Source: Ectobius pallidus (lineage: Eukaryota > Arthropoda > Insecta > Blattodea > Ectobiidae). Taken from it: 64,000 bases of DNA. Location of the stretch: contig CAXKWD010000011.1 in the NCBI GenBank assembly GCA_964059195.1, positions 32,970,566-33,034,565 of the forward strand, written 5' to 3'. The translations under genes were made by a program, and so were the position numbers. The notes below the pieces were generated by a model, which saw only the letters and a list, made by a program, of their open reading frames with translations, had not been told where the DNA came from and did no database searches. Positions 10,359 through 22,556 of the stretch are shown one piece after another. Position 1 is the first letter of the stretch; every line of letters begins with the position of its first letter.

Positions 10359-11016
10359 TAGGGTTCGGATGTTTATGACATGTAATATTTTTATTCAGAC
10401 CTTCATTCTCTCCCCAAACACAAATTAAATATGAATTGCACATTTGTTATCCTAATCGGACTTTATATTGCATATTTTGGTCATATTTTGGTCATTTTCT
10501 TGCTCTTGGTCATGTTTCGGTCATATTTCAGTTATAAATTCGGTAAAAGAGCACAATTATGCAGTATTGCACTAAATTGTCTGCTTACATTTTATTCCGA
10601 AAAAAAAGTAACGAATATTTTGGTTGTACTGTAACTGAAATGTGAAGGGACAATAACAAGTAATAGCACAATTACATCTTCCTCCTTATTGTTAACAACT
10701 TCCAATAGACATGTTTTTAAAATACATTCAGTTCACATTTTGCAGTGGTATCTGGAAACATTAACAGATTAGAAGTTCTTTACAAGTAAAACTGTAAATA
10801 AATCACCTGTAAAATTTAAAAAAATGATTATCCTATTGAATTAATGTGATGTAATAATTTAGTGTCATGAAATGTTTTAAATTGGTACATTTATTTTTAG
10901 AATTCCGTTCTTTTATGAGGTCATATTTAGGATTTTTTGGTCATATTGAGTCATTTTTAAGGTCATATTTGCAGTTATATTTTCCACTTTTTTAGGTCAT
11001 AAACATCCGAACCCTA
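10359..11016 (-). mobile_element. hAT-like MITE (TATGACC family), copy 2, inverted
   Basis: 658 bp with near-perfect 21-bp TIRs TAGGGTTCGGATGTTTATGA and an exact 8-bp TSD GTTATGAG (10351-10358 and 11017-11024). Read in reverse it aligns with 8316-8957 from the first base. GGTCATATTT units fill the ends. No coding capacity. Confidence 0.92.
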
Positions 11017-11193
11017 GTTATGAGTTAAAAACACTCACCGTGCGAAATTAATAACCACCTTAGAGCGAGCTGTTTAAGGTGCTAATCCCCATACGCTGTA
11101 TATCATCGTACTCAAGATGGAATTGAATACTCAGGCGTATTTATAAACGACTCGGAAGATATCAAGAAAGAATAAATATTGTAGGATACTAGA

Positions 11194-11206
11194 TAATAAT
11201 AATAAC

Positions 11207-11268
<62 letters not shown>
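11194..11268. repeat. (AAT)n microsatellite
   Basis: A long ATA/AAT trinucleotide array with one early interruption. Confidence 0.95.
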
Positions 11269-11269
<1 letters not shown>

Positions 11270-12034
11270 CGAAATTGACCAAATTTTCCAATGAAATCTC
11301 TTCACCAAGAAATAGGTTAGTAACGGCATTATGCTACTATTCTACTCAGAGGATCAATTAAAGTTGTACTGTCGTTGATACCAATTACACAGGTTGCAGA
11401 ATGCTCAGTGTTATCGAAACTATAACTTCACTAACTCCTCGAAGTAGAGAGACGTTAGAGAATTTTTGTAGGCTACATAGTTACCCTGTTGTCAATACTT
11501 GTTTCACTTTCAGTGTGTCAATATTGTTTTTTTTTTTTTTTATTGTTCATCAGTGGTTGACTGTTAACCCATTTTATAGTTTAGATGTTATTTTATTTTA
11601 TTTTGTATATGGTGACGAGATCTACAGTATAACAATTTTGTTCTTTGATCAAATAAATAATAATAATAATAATAATATTAATATTAATAATATCTGGCCA
11701 CTTTCCCACCAGGGCTGTTAGTACCCTATCTTAAACTTTCTCCACCCATTGTAACCGTATTATTATTATTGTTATTGAAATATACTTGTTCCAATTGGAT
11801 TTACTCGCACAATTTTACATACAATAATTGCGCCTCGACTAAATCACGAACAAATAATTCATTGCCCTCTGAGTACTATCAATGAATTGTTCTGAAGAAT
11901 AATAATGACGAGATGAGCAGGTGGCACACAACCGTTGATTCTTAACTGGGAAAAGTCAAATGGTGCAACCTTTTGTTATTATGGACAATTTACCGGGCAT
12001 TGTAACTCTACCGTTAGAGCAGGGGTAACAGCAT
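11269..12034. other. No recognisable gene or element
   Basis: A T run near 11527 and another AAT patch near 11656-11680. The 106-codon frame at 11401-11721 runs through these low-complexity tracts and is not credible as a gene. Confidence 0.45.
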
Positions 12035-12038
12035 TTAA

Positions 12039-12751
12039 GGGGGCTCATACACCAATCAGTGTGATTTTTTTTTTACTTACTCTCATATTAAAGAACACAC
12101 CTTTCTGAAAATACCCTATAATTTTTATGTTTAAATTCTCTCATTTAGTGGAAATTTACAGTTTTAAATGCCAGTATGTGCGTTAAGTTGTAAGGGATGT
12201 TGAATTTTCGAAGCCATTTTCCCGTAACTTAATATTTTCAACACAAAAAAAACACAATATCTCTTAAAGTAATGGTCCAAATTGCATTAAATTTTGCACA
12301 CACATAGATTTTTATATATTATAGGGGAAAATTTTAAATAATCTGATGTATTTGCATCACAAGATTATTTCACTTGTAAACATAATGTGAAAAAATTAGT
12401 AATAATTTGATATTGAAATTTTAAAATCCCTGAAAATTGTATCAGGCCTACCACAGCATTTATGGAAGGTTTAGCCTCTAGATTATAGTATCAGCTGTGA
12501 ATAAAAAAAAAAGATTACACCAATCAGATTGGTCATTTGCAAGAAATCATGTTTCTTAGGCCTTATCGCATGCTGAAAAATAAAAAAAATAATTTTCTAA
12601 TATCAACCTTCATATCTGTGACATTACAATAATTTTTGTGCACATTTCAAGCCCTAAGTGTATACTTCTATTGTACAAAATGTCATTTTGTTATTGCAAA
12701 TAGTGTTCCTGCAATGCCTGCTCGGGCATGGTCTCTTGGTGTATGAGCCCC
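12039..12751. mobile_element. TTAA-flanked MITE (piggyBac-like?)
   Basis: 713 bp flanked by TTAA at 12035-12038 and 12752-12755. TIRs read GGGGGCTCATACACCAA and GGGGCTCATACACCAA (reversed). TTAA target duplication is the piggyBac signature, but piggyBac ends usually start with C, so the superfamily is uncertain. The interior is very A/T rich with a second ACACCAATCA near 12518. No transposase. Confidence 0.75.
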
Positions 12752-12755
12752 TTAA

Positions 12756-13286
12756 ATTCCGTCATTTTTGTTTCAGAAGAAAGGAACATTTAATTTTGTA
12801 CCCGTTTTTCTCTCAGTCGCATAGCCAATTGACCAGTGGCCAGAGAGTAATTACTTCATACCAGTGCAGTTAGTAAAACTCTTTTTTATTAACGGGCCAG
12901 ATTATTTTTGCCTATAGGTCTACTTACCAAGAGCAAACGTTCTATTTTAAGATTTCAGGTGGTTTTTATGATGATGACGATGAAGAATATGATGATTATT
13001 ATTGTTGCTGTAAACATAAAATGTGAAAATCTCCTGCCATTTTCGTTTTTGGACAATTTGCGTGGTGTTTATGTTAAACACCAAGCGTGTACTTGTGTTA
13101 CATGAATATAGGCGAGTGTACTTAAATGTTAAAATGAGAAGTGGAAAATTGGAAAGCGGTCAGTCCTCTATTGGAGAATTCCATCAACCACTAATCTATT
13201 CATGAAGCCAAAAATAATTCGTGTATCGTACGCATGACATGAATTTCCTCTCGATTTGGACTTCTCTGTTCACTTACTTCTAGGCG
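12756..13286. other. No recognisable gene or element
   Basis: Nothing beyond short chance frames and a GATGAT-rich low-complexity patch near 12965-13000. Confidence 0.45.
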
Positions 13287-13539
13287 CACCGTTTCTCAAC
13301 CTTTTTGAACCCGGGGACCTCTAAAATGTCTAAAAAATCTTACGGACCCCTAATTTTACATCCCATTTTTAAAAGATAGCCTATATTCTTAATATATGGG
13401 GTATTAATTATAGGTCATTATAACGAAATATGTGAAAAAAATTTACTTCTTTATGATATTTTTAAATTATGTCTGCGGACCATCTGCACAATCTTCGCGG
13501 ACCACCAGTGGTCCGCGGACCATAGGTTGAGAAACGCTG
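13287..13539 (+). mobile_element. hAT-like MITE (GTTTCTCAAC family), copy 1
   Basis: A 253-bp element ending in CGTTTCTCAACC and GGTTGAGAAACGCTG, with the conserved inner block GGTCCGCGGACC near the right end. The left terminal base triplet is mutated (CAC for CAG) and no TSD is evident, so it is old. Other copies are at 51027, 56462 and 62148. Confidence 0.85.
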
Positions 13540-14205
13540 TGGGATAGAGAATAGATAGACTAGAATTATTTCCTCATAAAACACTTTCCGTTTAACTTGC
13601 TGAAGTAAACTTCGTGGAATGCTCTGTAGAGAATAACAAAGCTTGTAAAATCGATCGTATAACATACTTCGTTGATAGAAAACATATATTTCCTCTCAGC
13701 TTAAAATCGCAAGCGATAATGAAAATATTTTCATAGAAAATGGGAAAACCTGTTCCAGGTATTTGTATGATAGGCTAATTTAATCGCACTGAATACTGAG
13801 CAGAAAAGCAGAGTGAAGCAGGAAACATTCACGAAAAAATTAATCGTTTGCTTCACAAGATCGCAATGAAATTTAGGTTCGATTGCGTAAGTATTCCTGC
13901 CAGTCACACTTGCGAGAATACATTTCTGCAAACGCCATAATTACTGTGGAAATGTCAATTCCCCTAAGTCGAACTGCGTGTTAATTACATGCATTGATCG
14001 TTCGTTCGCGAAATTGAACTCGCGATTCAGTGGTTTGTGATATGACCTGTTAGATATTTGCACTTTGTAACGGAGGAGTGAATCATGGTTGTTGGTTCAA
14101 ATACACATTTAACCGTGGTCGCCTTCTGCATAAGCAGTAACACTGTTTTCAGTTTGCTCGTTCCCCAGGATCATCGTACGGGGTGACGTACCTTTGAGCA
14201 AATGA
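13540..14205. other. No recognisable gene or element
   Basis: No motifs seen. A CGTACG palindrome at about 14176 is echoed near 15048, see findings. Confidence 0.4.
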
Positions 14206-14213
14206 GGGAAAAA

Positions 14214-14443
14214 TGCCTACTTCACTTGAGCAAAAATGTCCACTTCACTTGAGCGAAAATGTCCACTTCACTTGAGCGAAAATGTCCACTTCACTTGAGC
14301 AAAAATGTCCACTTCACTTGAGCAAAAATGTCCACTTCACTTGAGCAAAATTGTTCACTTCACTTGAGCAAAAATGTCCACTTCACTTGAGCAAAAATGT
14401 CCACTTCACTTGAGCAAAAATGTCCACTTCACTCGAGCACAAA
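14214..14443. repeat. 23-bp minisatellite, about ten units
   Basis: Tandem units of 23 bp, consensus AAAAATGTCC plus ACTTCACTTGAGC, with point variants (GAAAATG, AAATTGTTC, CTCGAGC). Units are contiguous, with no spacers. The frame at 14374-14634 begins in the array and is not a supported gene. Confidence 0.95.
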
Positions 14444-16390
14444 TTAATCGTGTATTCCAACGATTTGGCAATGCCGCATACAACTGCCAGGCTATTATAC
14501 TTCTAAATTATCCGTACGATGGTTCCTTAGTAGGAGGAATGAAAACTGATCCAGAACTACAAATGGAGCAGAGTCCTTTCACAGATATTTCAAAAGGGAA
14601 TTTTACTGTGCACATCCATCGATACATATTTTAACACAGGTTTTAAAGGAGCAACAAATTCGAACGGACATATCAATCCGATCGCATCTTTCTGCGAAGC
14701 AAAGGAAAAATAAACACATCCGACTTTATGCCATTATGAACTGGAACGATTATGTTTCGGGAAAGATTAATTTATTAAGATATGTGACGTTAATGAGAGC
14801 TAGATATAAAGCACAAACACTGTAATTTCGACATTGTCATCAGTACGTGCCCATCAATTGGCGGTGGACATAAGCTAACTTTAGGAAGTGACATGCCCAT
14901 GAAATTGCGATGAAACCACACAGTGTTGCCACATCTCGTTTAGAGAAAAAATGTAAGTACCATTTCTGTATTTCTTTACTTTGCTCAAATGAATATATTC
15001 ATTTGCTCTATTGCTATGGCGATTTGCTCAAATGTCAATCACCGATCGTACGAACGTTATACTTCACCTATTGCAGCTCGATCCCAGATGGGGCACTATG
15101 GTTATGAATAAACATCTTCATGTCTCTTTTTCAAATAAAACATTTACTGTGACAATGCACAATAGGCTGGGAGTGCACGAAATTCGGACATTTGTTTAAA
15201 TATGCTTATTCAGAATTCAAGTTGCTTTTAGTGGGTCCCCCTCGATTACACTGTATTTCTGGAGGGGGGCTTCAGTAAAACTACTTACAATAATTTGTTA
15301 CAAAGTATATCCCTTACGACCTATTTTTTTCTATCTATATTATCTTCTTAACATTTCTTTGTGAATCCTTATCTCTTTTAAGCTATACAAGTGGTTACCC
15401 AGCATTATGAGATCTTCCAGTAATTTATCTTTTCCGATCCCTCTTTCCACGCCGAACCAGGTGTATAGTTCGTACATTCTGTCTCGTGATGGAAGCCCTT
15501 AATTTTTTTTTTTTTGCCAAATTTCGCAGAAAGTCTTCGATAGCCCTTCAATTTGCGTGAAATTCCATATATGGAAAGCTGCTAGATATTTTCTTATAAA
15601 TACTAGCCTTTTATTATTCGTTAATCTGGAAAATGCGTATCTCTCACATTGAAATTTCTTTGTTGGTTCTACCTTTTTAGACTCTTTTAACAGATCATTC
15701 CTGCATCTGCGTATTTTTGCTATGCAGTCTGGTGTCTGGTATCTGTATAATTTGGACATATAATAGTAACTAATAACACGATTATCACGAGATCTGTAAA
15801 AGTCTTATTTCATTTCGTTCACCGTTGTGTGTTTTATGTACTAACGGGTGCGAATAAAAAGACCTCAGGTTAGAAGTCCATGGCCCAAACATCACCATAT
15901 ACTGTAGTGAGTTTCGTCCAAATCGATCAATTTTTACCCATTTAGGCCTACATTCATGATCTCATCTGTCCACTAATGTAAAAAAGAAAACATATCTGCG
16001 TACCATAATGTTATGCACAAATGAATCAAGCAGAGTGGGATGGCTAAAACGAAACGATCGACAAATCCATACGTCATGTTGAATTAATCTATTTCAATGA
16101 TTTTCTTTCTTTCCCAGTTGCTGTGGCATCAGAGCAAGACCACATACAGTGACTTTCACAATTGAAATCTAATAGCGGAAACTGATGCTTTGATAGCGAT
16201 TTTCTTTGTCAATATTAAGCTCATACGATGAGGAAGGATTTAATTATGATAAAAATGAATTAATCTGTATTATTGTCTTAATAATATCAATTATTGTACC
16301 ATAATTGATATTATGGAGTAAAATGAAAGTGAAAATTAGAATTCCGGCCTTGAGGTACTTTCGGACACCCTTCAGTCCATCTATGTTAAA
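14444..16390. other. No recognisable gene or element
   Basis: About 1.9 kb of AT-rich DNA. TTTGCTCAAAT occurs near 14983 and 15023, echoing the inverse TTTGAGCAAAT at 14193 and suggesting a larger decayed element around the minisatellite. No gene is supported. Confidence 0.4.
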
Positions 16391-16394
16391 AATT

Positions 16395-16481
16395 TCAGAT
16401 CTCTGCGTGACATAGATTTGGCTGGGCATCGCACACAGACAGACAGAAAGATAGACAAACACTTCCTCTTACTATGTAGAT
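16395..16481. repeat. Dispersed repeat shared with 45975-46073
   Basis: AGATCTCTGC, a GATTTGGCTGGGCATC block and an ACAGACAGACAG tract in the same order as at 45975-46073. Type unknown. The purine tract looks like a tail or linked microsatellite. Confidence 0.65.
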
Positions 16482-17736
16482 TGTGTCGCGTATAGAGATT
16501 ATGGAACCTAGAAAATAAAACACATTCAAAATACAAGAATTTCAATACAGTGTAATAATAACAATTAGGAGAACAATAGTTATGATCCAAGTGTTAAAAA
16601 CGAGATTTAATTTGCAAGTGGGTTATGTTTGCGAAACGAGTTTGTAAGGGCGAGCGCACAGACACCTGTTAATGATTTTCTGATACAGGGTTGCCAACGT
16701 AGGGACAACGCTTTTCACCTACTTCTAAAATGTTCAATTTCTATCAAACTGAGTCTATTATTTTAATAATCATATGCAAATATTTTAAACTAAAAGAGTA
16801 TTTTCCCATGTGAAGCAATCAAAGTTGGTTACCTTTTAGTATTTTAATTTTATACCATGCCGTAATTATCTCCTTTTAATTAATATCATGTATCGTTAAA
16901 AATGCTTCTTTTACCTTCGACTGTCTAAAAGGAATTTTGATTTTTCACGTTTAAAGTTAACAAAAAAAAAAAAAAACAGCAAAGGACTCTAGGCTTGTAA
17001 AACGTTAAAAATATCCCAATGTACAGCATGCACTGAAAACCGTAAAATGTCAGTCAACTTTGAATAAAATATTATTGCTTTTAGGCAGAACGCAAAAGCT
17101 CGCATCTCCTTTCTGTACGACCTGTAGGCCTATCATAAAACAACACACTTGCGTTAGGTGTATCTATCAAACGTATTGCGGTGCATTTTTGTGACATTTC
17201 TATTTCAATTCAAGGCAGATTAAAGCGAAACAGGATTTAAAATGGCTGCAACAAATTGTTTTTTTTTTTTTTCCTGCAGAGATCACATTACAAAGCTTGC
17301 ATTATTTTAATATTGTACAAGTCAATAATTGTTTTTTAATCTGGGTAATAAATGTTATTACTTTTATAGAAATCCACAAAGCCTATGCAGCTAGGAGATG
17401 TAGGCTTATTTCGCAATACTGTTAATGTGTTTTTAGGAGCTGGTTTTCAGACGGCAGCATTGCTTGCTATGCACAATTACTCGTATCGATTTGGCGTTAG
17501 GAGGAATCGCGTGGGACGTCGGGTTAATCTCGACCACGCGGCCCTTGAGGATTCCACCATTTCCACAGCAATGAATAGAAAAAGATTTTAGGTGAATTCC
17601 AATTCAAGCCAATGTGAAAACAGCTGTAAAATCTAAGGAGCATCCTACTCTTCTGGTACTCCTGGTCGTAGCTTTTATGGTCATAAACACAATATATATC
17701 TTCAGTTGTTTCTTACTTTAGTGTATATATACAGTA
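16482..17736. other. No recognisable gene or element
   Basis: A and T homopolymer runs near 16965 and 17258. A GC-richer patch at 17445-17590 starts after GGTTTTCAG and could be scanned for an exon, but I see no convincing donor or homology. Confidence 0.4.
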
Positions 17737-17738
17737 TA

Positions 17739-18201
17739 CTGGGTGATCCTAAACTATATGTCAAAAATGTAAAGATAGGTAGAGGGGACCTAAATAAGCA
17801 TATTTCGTATAAGAATGTGTGTGCGGTAATGACACATTAAAGCGCTATACGAAATCTGTGTGTGTCGAAACGTCAGGAATCACCTGGACGCTGTCTACGG
17901 CCAGCATTGGATAGGACGGGGCGGTGCATTTCTCTGGCCACCGCGTTCTCCTGATTAACCTGCTTGGATTTTTTCTTTTGGGGTCATATTAAAAGCCTTT
18001 CCAGCACCTCTTGTAATTTGTTAATAAATGTTTGTTTCCTTTTGTCTTTATTTGTCTTTTCAGTTTCCTGTGATTCATACTGCTTTACAAGCTAGCGCTT
18101 TGATGTGTCATTACCGCACACACATTCCTATACGAAATATGATTATTTAGGTCCCCTCTACCTACCTTTACATTTTTTACATATAGTTTAGGACCACTCT
18201 G
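17739..18201. mobile_element. mariner-like MITE with long TIRs
   Basis: 463 bp flanked by TA. TIRs are about 105 bp, starting CTGGGTGATCCTAAAC (left) and CAGAGTGGTCCTAAAC (right, reversed), and include GGTAGAGGGGACCTAAATAA and GTGTGTGCGGTAATGACACA in both arms. TA duplication and CAGGGTGNTCC-like ends fit mariner. No transposase frame remains in the central 250 bp. Confidence 0.88.
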
Positions 18202-18203
18202 TA

Positions 18204-18741
18204 TATAGACGAGTTTATTTATACCATACGGCGTCTCTCACATCAACGTTTCCATCTTCTATCATTCCAGTTCTCATCAGTCATTTGCCTATCTCCCATG
18301 GACTGTATCACACAATCACTCCACAATAATCTCCGTCTTCCCCATTTCTTTCGCCGAAGAAGCTGCTAGTTATATAGTTTTAATCCCCACCTCTCATGTG
18401 AATTTCTTCTAGGATGACTATACCAGCTTCTCTCATTTGAGTCAATTATATTTACTGCTATCACTTGCATCCGATCTCGTAGAGTTTGATTTCTAATTTT
18501 CTGAAGTTTAAAGACACAGCAACTTCTTTTCCAATAGTCCATTTCCAGAGCTTTGAATTAATTTTCATTTCCCTTTGAAACCTCCCATAAATCTTTTCCT
18601 TACAACACAATTCTTTCATCTATTGTTTTATTGTTAACAAATGGTTATGGTTTTGTAAAGCCATAATATATTATTTCGTCTTGTCGTTCAGATTTTTATT
18701 GCTTGATTCAATTTGCAGGGAACTACTACTAGTATTATTAC

Positions 18742-18780
<39 letters not shown>

Positions 18781-18886
18781 ACATGCATTGGGGAAATTTT
18801 AGTTTTAAATTATAGATCGTTGTGAACAGTTCGACAACTGGGAATTGCGTTAAGTTTACTGTATTTTGCTATTACGATTGTGCCTC
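18204..18886. other. No gene seen, contains (ATT)n at 18732-18779
   Basis: An ATT array is the only recognisable feature. Confidence 0.6.
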
Positions 18887-18889
18887 TAA

Positions 18890-20370
18890 AGGCTCGTGTC
18901 CACATGAGAGCTGAGAGTGCGAGAAACTCTCGAGAGTACTCTCAGATGGTGTGTCCACTTGAGAGCGCTAGTCCAATCCTGAGAGTAGCTGAGAGCAAAA
19001 CTCGAGACATTACTCTCAGAACCGTGTCCACTTGAAATAAAATCGCGCGAATTTTCGTCTCGCATTTAGTACAAACAAGATGGACGCACAACAATGTATT
19101 ATTCGTTGTTAATATTAATGTAAACATTTTATGAGGGCTTGTTGAATGCTTTTAAGTGAGTACATTCATTTAATTATTAAGCGTTTAGAAGAATTTGACA
19201 ATCTAATATTGTCAGAATATCATCAGAACATCATGAAGTATTGGTGAATTCGATAGGCCCACAAATTAACTAAAAAGACATTGAAATGTGATATGAGATT
19301 CTTGTTAAATATAAACTAATTGTGACTTTGTGCTTTTCCGAAATCAAGCATGTGATTTTTAATTGATAGCATGTCAATTATTCGAGTGGAGTGATCCTAT
19401 CAAACTGTGAATCTAAACTCCGTGCATCTACATGAACGGATAGGTCTACTATTTATCCTCTGCGTCCACGAAGACCAAGAGCCAAAAAAGTGTTCCTTGT
19501 TGATTTGGTCCTTTAGCACTAGAGCAAAAGCATTTTATGCGTCGCTGTTACATGTCTTCTTTTATACGCAATAAACTCATTTACGTCATCTTGGTCCCCT
19601 CAAAAGAATACAAAGACAACCACCAAGACTGATTACGCTATAGGCGCCGTGTTTCTAAACTCCGATTTGCAGAATATTTGGAATCGTATGTAGTCTACAC
19701 TAATATTGTTTTCGTTTATTTTATTACTTAACGATTGCAACTTAGTCCTATGACGGTCACCGCTGTTCCGGAATTTTGTCCCGCAGAAGAGCCCTACATG
19801 TCTCTAATCTACAGACATGAGGGTTACTGCACCCGTTACAGCCTTCTTCGCCTCAGAATATTCTGTAGAGGAATCGATGATCGCCGTAGTGAACCATGGA
19901 GATTATCAGTGTTTCATTATGTTTCATAAATGAATGTAGTATAAAAATTGTATTATTGTTCAGTAATTCCCTTATGAACTTACTACATTATTTCATGATG
20001 AACATATGAACATTAAACGATACCGTATTATAATCTATTATCATTGAGTATTATTGGATTTAGATTTCGTTTTTAGAAAATATAAATAAATATTGAAGGC
20101 AAATTAAATAATTTTATCATATGGCTTGTTGGGCATAATAGGCCTATACACATTATCCACTCTCAGAGAACTCTCAGCTATACGAAACAGTTTGGTATAG
20201 TGCGAGCTGCTCTCGGAGATTGATTGCAAAGGCGTGTCCACCTGCGAGTTGACTCTCTGAATGCCACTCTCAGCTTCCTCTCAGACAGTGCTCTCAGACG
20301 CGTGTCCACATACCGAAACGGAACTCTCGAGAGTTTCTCGCACTCTCAGCTCTCATGTGGACACGAGCTT
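18890..20370. mobile_element. PIF/Harbinger-like non-autonomous element
   Basis: 1,481 bp with nearly perfect TIRs of about 48 bp from GCTCGTGTCCACATGAGAG inward to CTCGAGAGT, flanked by TAA at 18887-18889 and 20371-20373, the 3-bp target typical of PIF/Harbinger. GTGTCCAC recurs in subterminal positions (18951, 19024, 20234, 20302) with many CTCTCAG/CTGAGAG words. The 64-codon frame at 19735-19929 shows no transposase motif I recognise. Confidence 0.85.
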
Positions 20371-20373
20371 TAA

Positions 20374-21079
20374 TACGAAGTGAATATTTATAGCGACTTT
20401 TATTCCTGGTACAGACTGAATGAATGTGAGGTCCGAAGAAACATTTGTGTATGAGTGTTTTTGTTTAAGATGAACTCTGTAAAAATTCTGAAAAATTATG
20501 TTCCAATCTATAGACCTCTATTGTCTTACAAATCAGACAACAGACAGCATAACATTTGAGTATAATATCGACCCAACTATGGATAGCGATATGAATTACA
20601 AGGAAGGCAAAATTACTCACATATGTATATTCTTAAATGGGTTTTAGTATCTTACTGGGAACGAGTGAGGTGGTCAATAGCAATAGGTTAACATTAAGGA
20701 TTTACATTTGGGAGGTGTGAATTTGAGTGTGGAGTTTTTTGGGAGTTCTCCACTCGCAAATGCTATTTCTCACCTACTTGGAATATTCCCTGTTCGTTGT
20801 CCGTAAACCTACAGGACGCCTTTCGTCGTGCGAATCATTCATTGTGAGTCCCTCCCTCCATATCCTATTTATATGGTGTGGGCTATTAATTGAATCCCTC
20901 CCCTACGGGGAATTTGTTGTAAGTTTCACTAAAAGGAGTAAAAACATCAAAAGAAATGAAAACAGGAAGTCCAAGGGAGTTGATCCAAGAATTTTAAACA
21001 CAGGATTGTGTGTTAAAAGTCATGTTCATTGACCGTTGAGTTCGATCAATAAAATAATCATTTATACTTTAATCTCAAC
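20374..21079. other. No recognisable gene or element
   Basis: The 101-codon frame at 20727-21032 has no recognisable domain. I treat it as chance. Confidence 0.4.
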
Positions 21080-21350
21080 TTTATTACATTTATTTATTTA
21101 ACCTAGTCCTTTCGGTCTCATACAACCATCTTCGGGGGATCTTACTTTATAGAGTTACATCTAAAAAGAGTGAAGTTGTTTTAATACAGTTGTCACTGTA
21201 GATAAAATCACTGAAACTTAAAAGTTCTTAAAACTTCGGTAAAATTAACTTCTTTCTTCTTCTGTACTGTATGAACTCTACAAAATAAGATGCCCTGAAG
21301 ATGACTGTATGAGACCGAAAGGCCTAGGCTAGTAAATAAATAAATAAAAA
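21080..21350. repeat. Inverted repeat carrying paired CTGAAGA...GAAA motifs
   Basis: Arms of about 75 bp (21080-21158 and 21270-21348) read the same on opposite strands: ACTCTA, AAGAT, GAAGATG, GTATGAGACCGAAAGG, CTAGG, AAATAAATAAAT. The right arm holds a full CTGAAGA-19 nt-GAAA motif at 21295-21320; the left arm has CCGAAGA instead. The A/T-rich outer ends look like tails. Confidence 0.75.
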
Positions 21351-21809
21351 GTTAAGGCTAAGATATTAAATAAATATTTTATAGGGTTGTGTGTTAAAAT
21401 TTAATCGATGAAGGTGGATTAGACCTTGGACAAATAATTGGATCATGGTTAAATGCACAGATAATTAACTGCAGAGGAGATACGGCCCATCCACTTCACA
21501 ACATGACGGAATGTTTTAATAATCTTCATGCACTGGAACCGGTGGCTTAGTCTTTATTTACCATCAAAGAGACATTCTTTTCGCAGTAAATTGAGTAACT
21601 ACAAACAGTTTAATTAATGGTTATAATGACGTCTTTACCCAGTTATCTGGTTAACTTTTATATTGTTAATTGCATAAAAAATAATGATTATTTGAGATAT
21701 TATTTGTTTAGTTAACACAATATCTTTTATCCGGATAATCCCAGCTGTACAGTGAAGATGATTTATTATTTCCGCAATTACCACATTATTACTACAACAT
21801 GTATCTAAA
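21351..21809. other. No recognisable gene or element
   Basis: AT-rich, no motifs seen. Confidence 0.4.
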
Positions 21810-21811
21810 TA

Positions 21812-22554
21812 CAGTCAACCCTCGAAGTAATGCCACCATCCGTTCTCTAACGTTTAGTGGCTCAAAGCGAGGGTGGCACTAAAACGAAATTTAATTTTTA
21901 GAATAAAATGGCATAACTCAATACAATATTTCCTATGCATCTCCGACTACCAGTCCCCCCCCCCCATTAATGAAAAATGTGATGCAATAGCCTGCTGGCT
22001 AGACTTTGTAAATCTTTCACTATAGCCTATTCGCAAACTTATCATTTCTCTTGAAGTTTAACAACAGCTCTCTTCATTTTAACAATGTTACTAGTAGGCT
22101 AACTGTAGTGTAGAGTTTAACAACTGAATGGAAACTGGACTAAAAGAAGTGAAAGTTTGGAATGTCTCATTGTTTGAAGGGCTCTTTCTACCTGCTCCAC
22201 TCTTACGCAGGCTGTCTGTCCGACTTCTTAACATAGCGTCCTCATTCCACCGCAATACATTTACAGTTAGTGGCAGGGGAACACTCACTTCTTGGAAATA
22301 CAGTACAGTATGTTTCTTAAATAATCTTCCTAACATTCACGCTAGTTATAAAAGAATTCTGTAACTGAAAATAATCACTACAAGCTATATTTTGTAAAAA
22401 TCTTGTCTTATATTCACTGGCACTAAATGAATTGGCACAATATCGATCGACGTGTCTTATGTATTTTATATGGGAGAATATCCGTTCACTTGAATTTATT
22501 GGCGCAATGCGAGGGTTGCACTGTAAAGAGGGGCATTATATCGGGGGTTGACTG
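21812..22554. mobile_element. pogo/Tigger-like MITE
   Basis: 743 bp with TIRs CAGTCAACCCTCGAAGTAAT (left) and CAGTCAACCCCCGATATAAT (right, reversed), flanked by TA on both sides. CAGT-AACCC-CG-TATAA ends are typical of pogo/Tigger relatives of Tc1/mariner. No transposase remains. Confidence 0.85.
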
Positions 22555-22556
22555 TA

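Noticed and set aside
11401..11721. 106-codon frame with F and N runs
   Set aside because: Open only because it crosses T and AAT low-complexity tracts.
14214..14443. Regular repeats resembling a CRISPR array
   Set aside because: The 23-bp units are directly tandem with no spacers, and the context is a eukaryotic genome, so it is a minisatellite.
17430..17591. Possible second host exon
   Set aside because: An acceptor-like TTTTCAG precedes a GC-richer patch, but the donor is weak (TTTTAGGTGAAT) and no homology is apparent.
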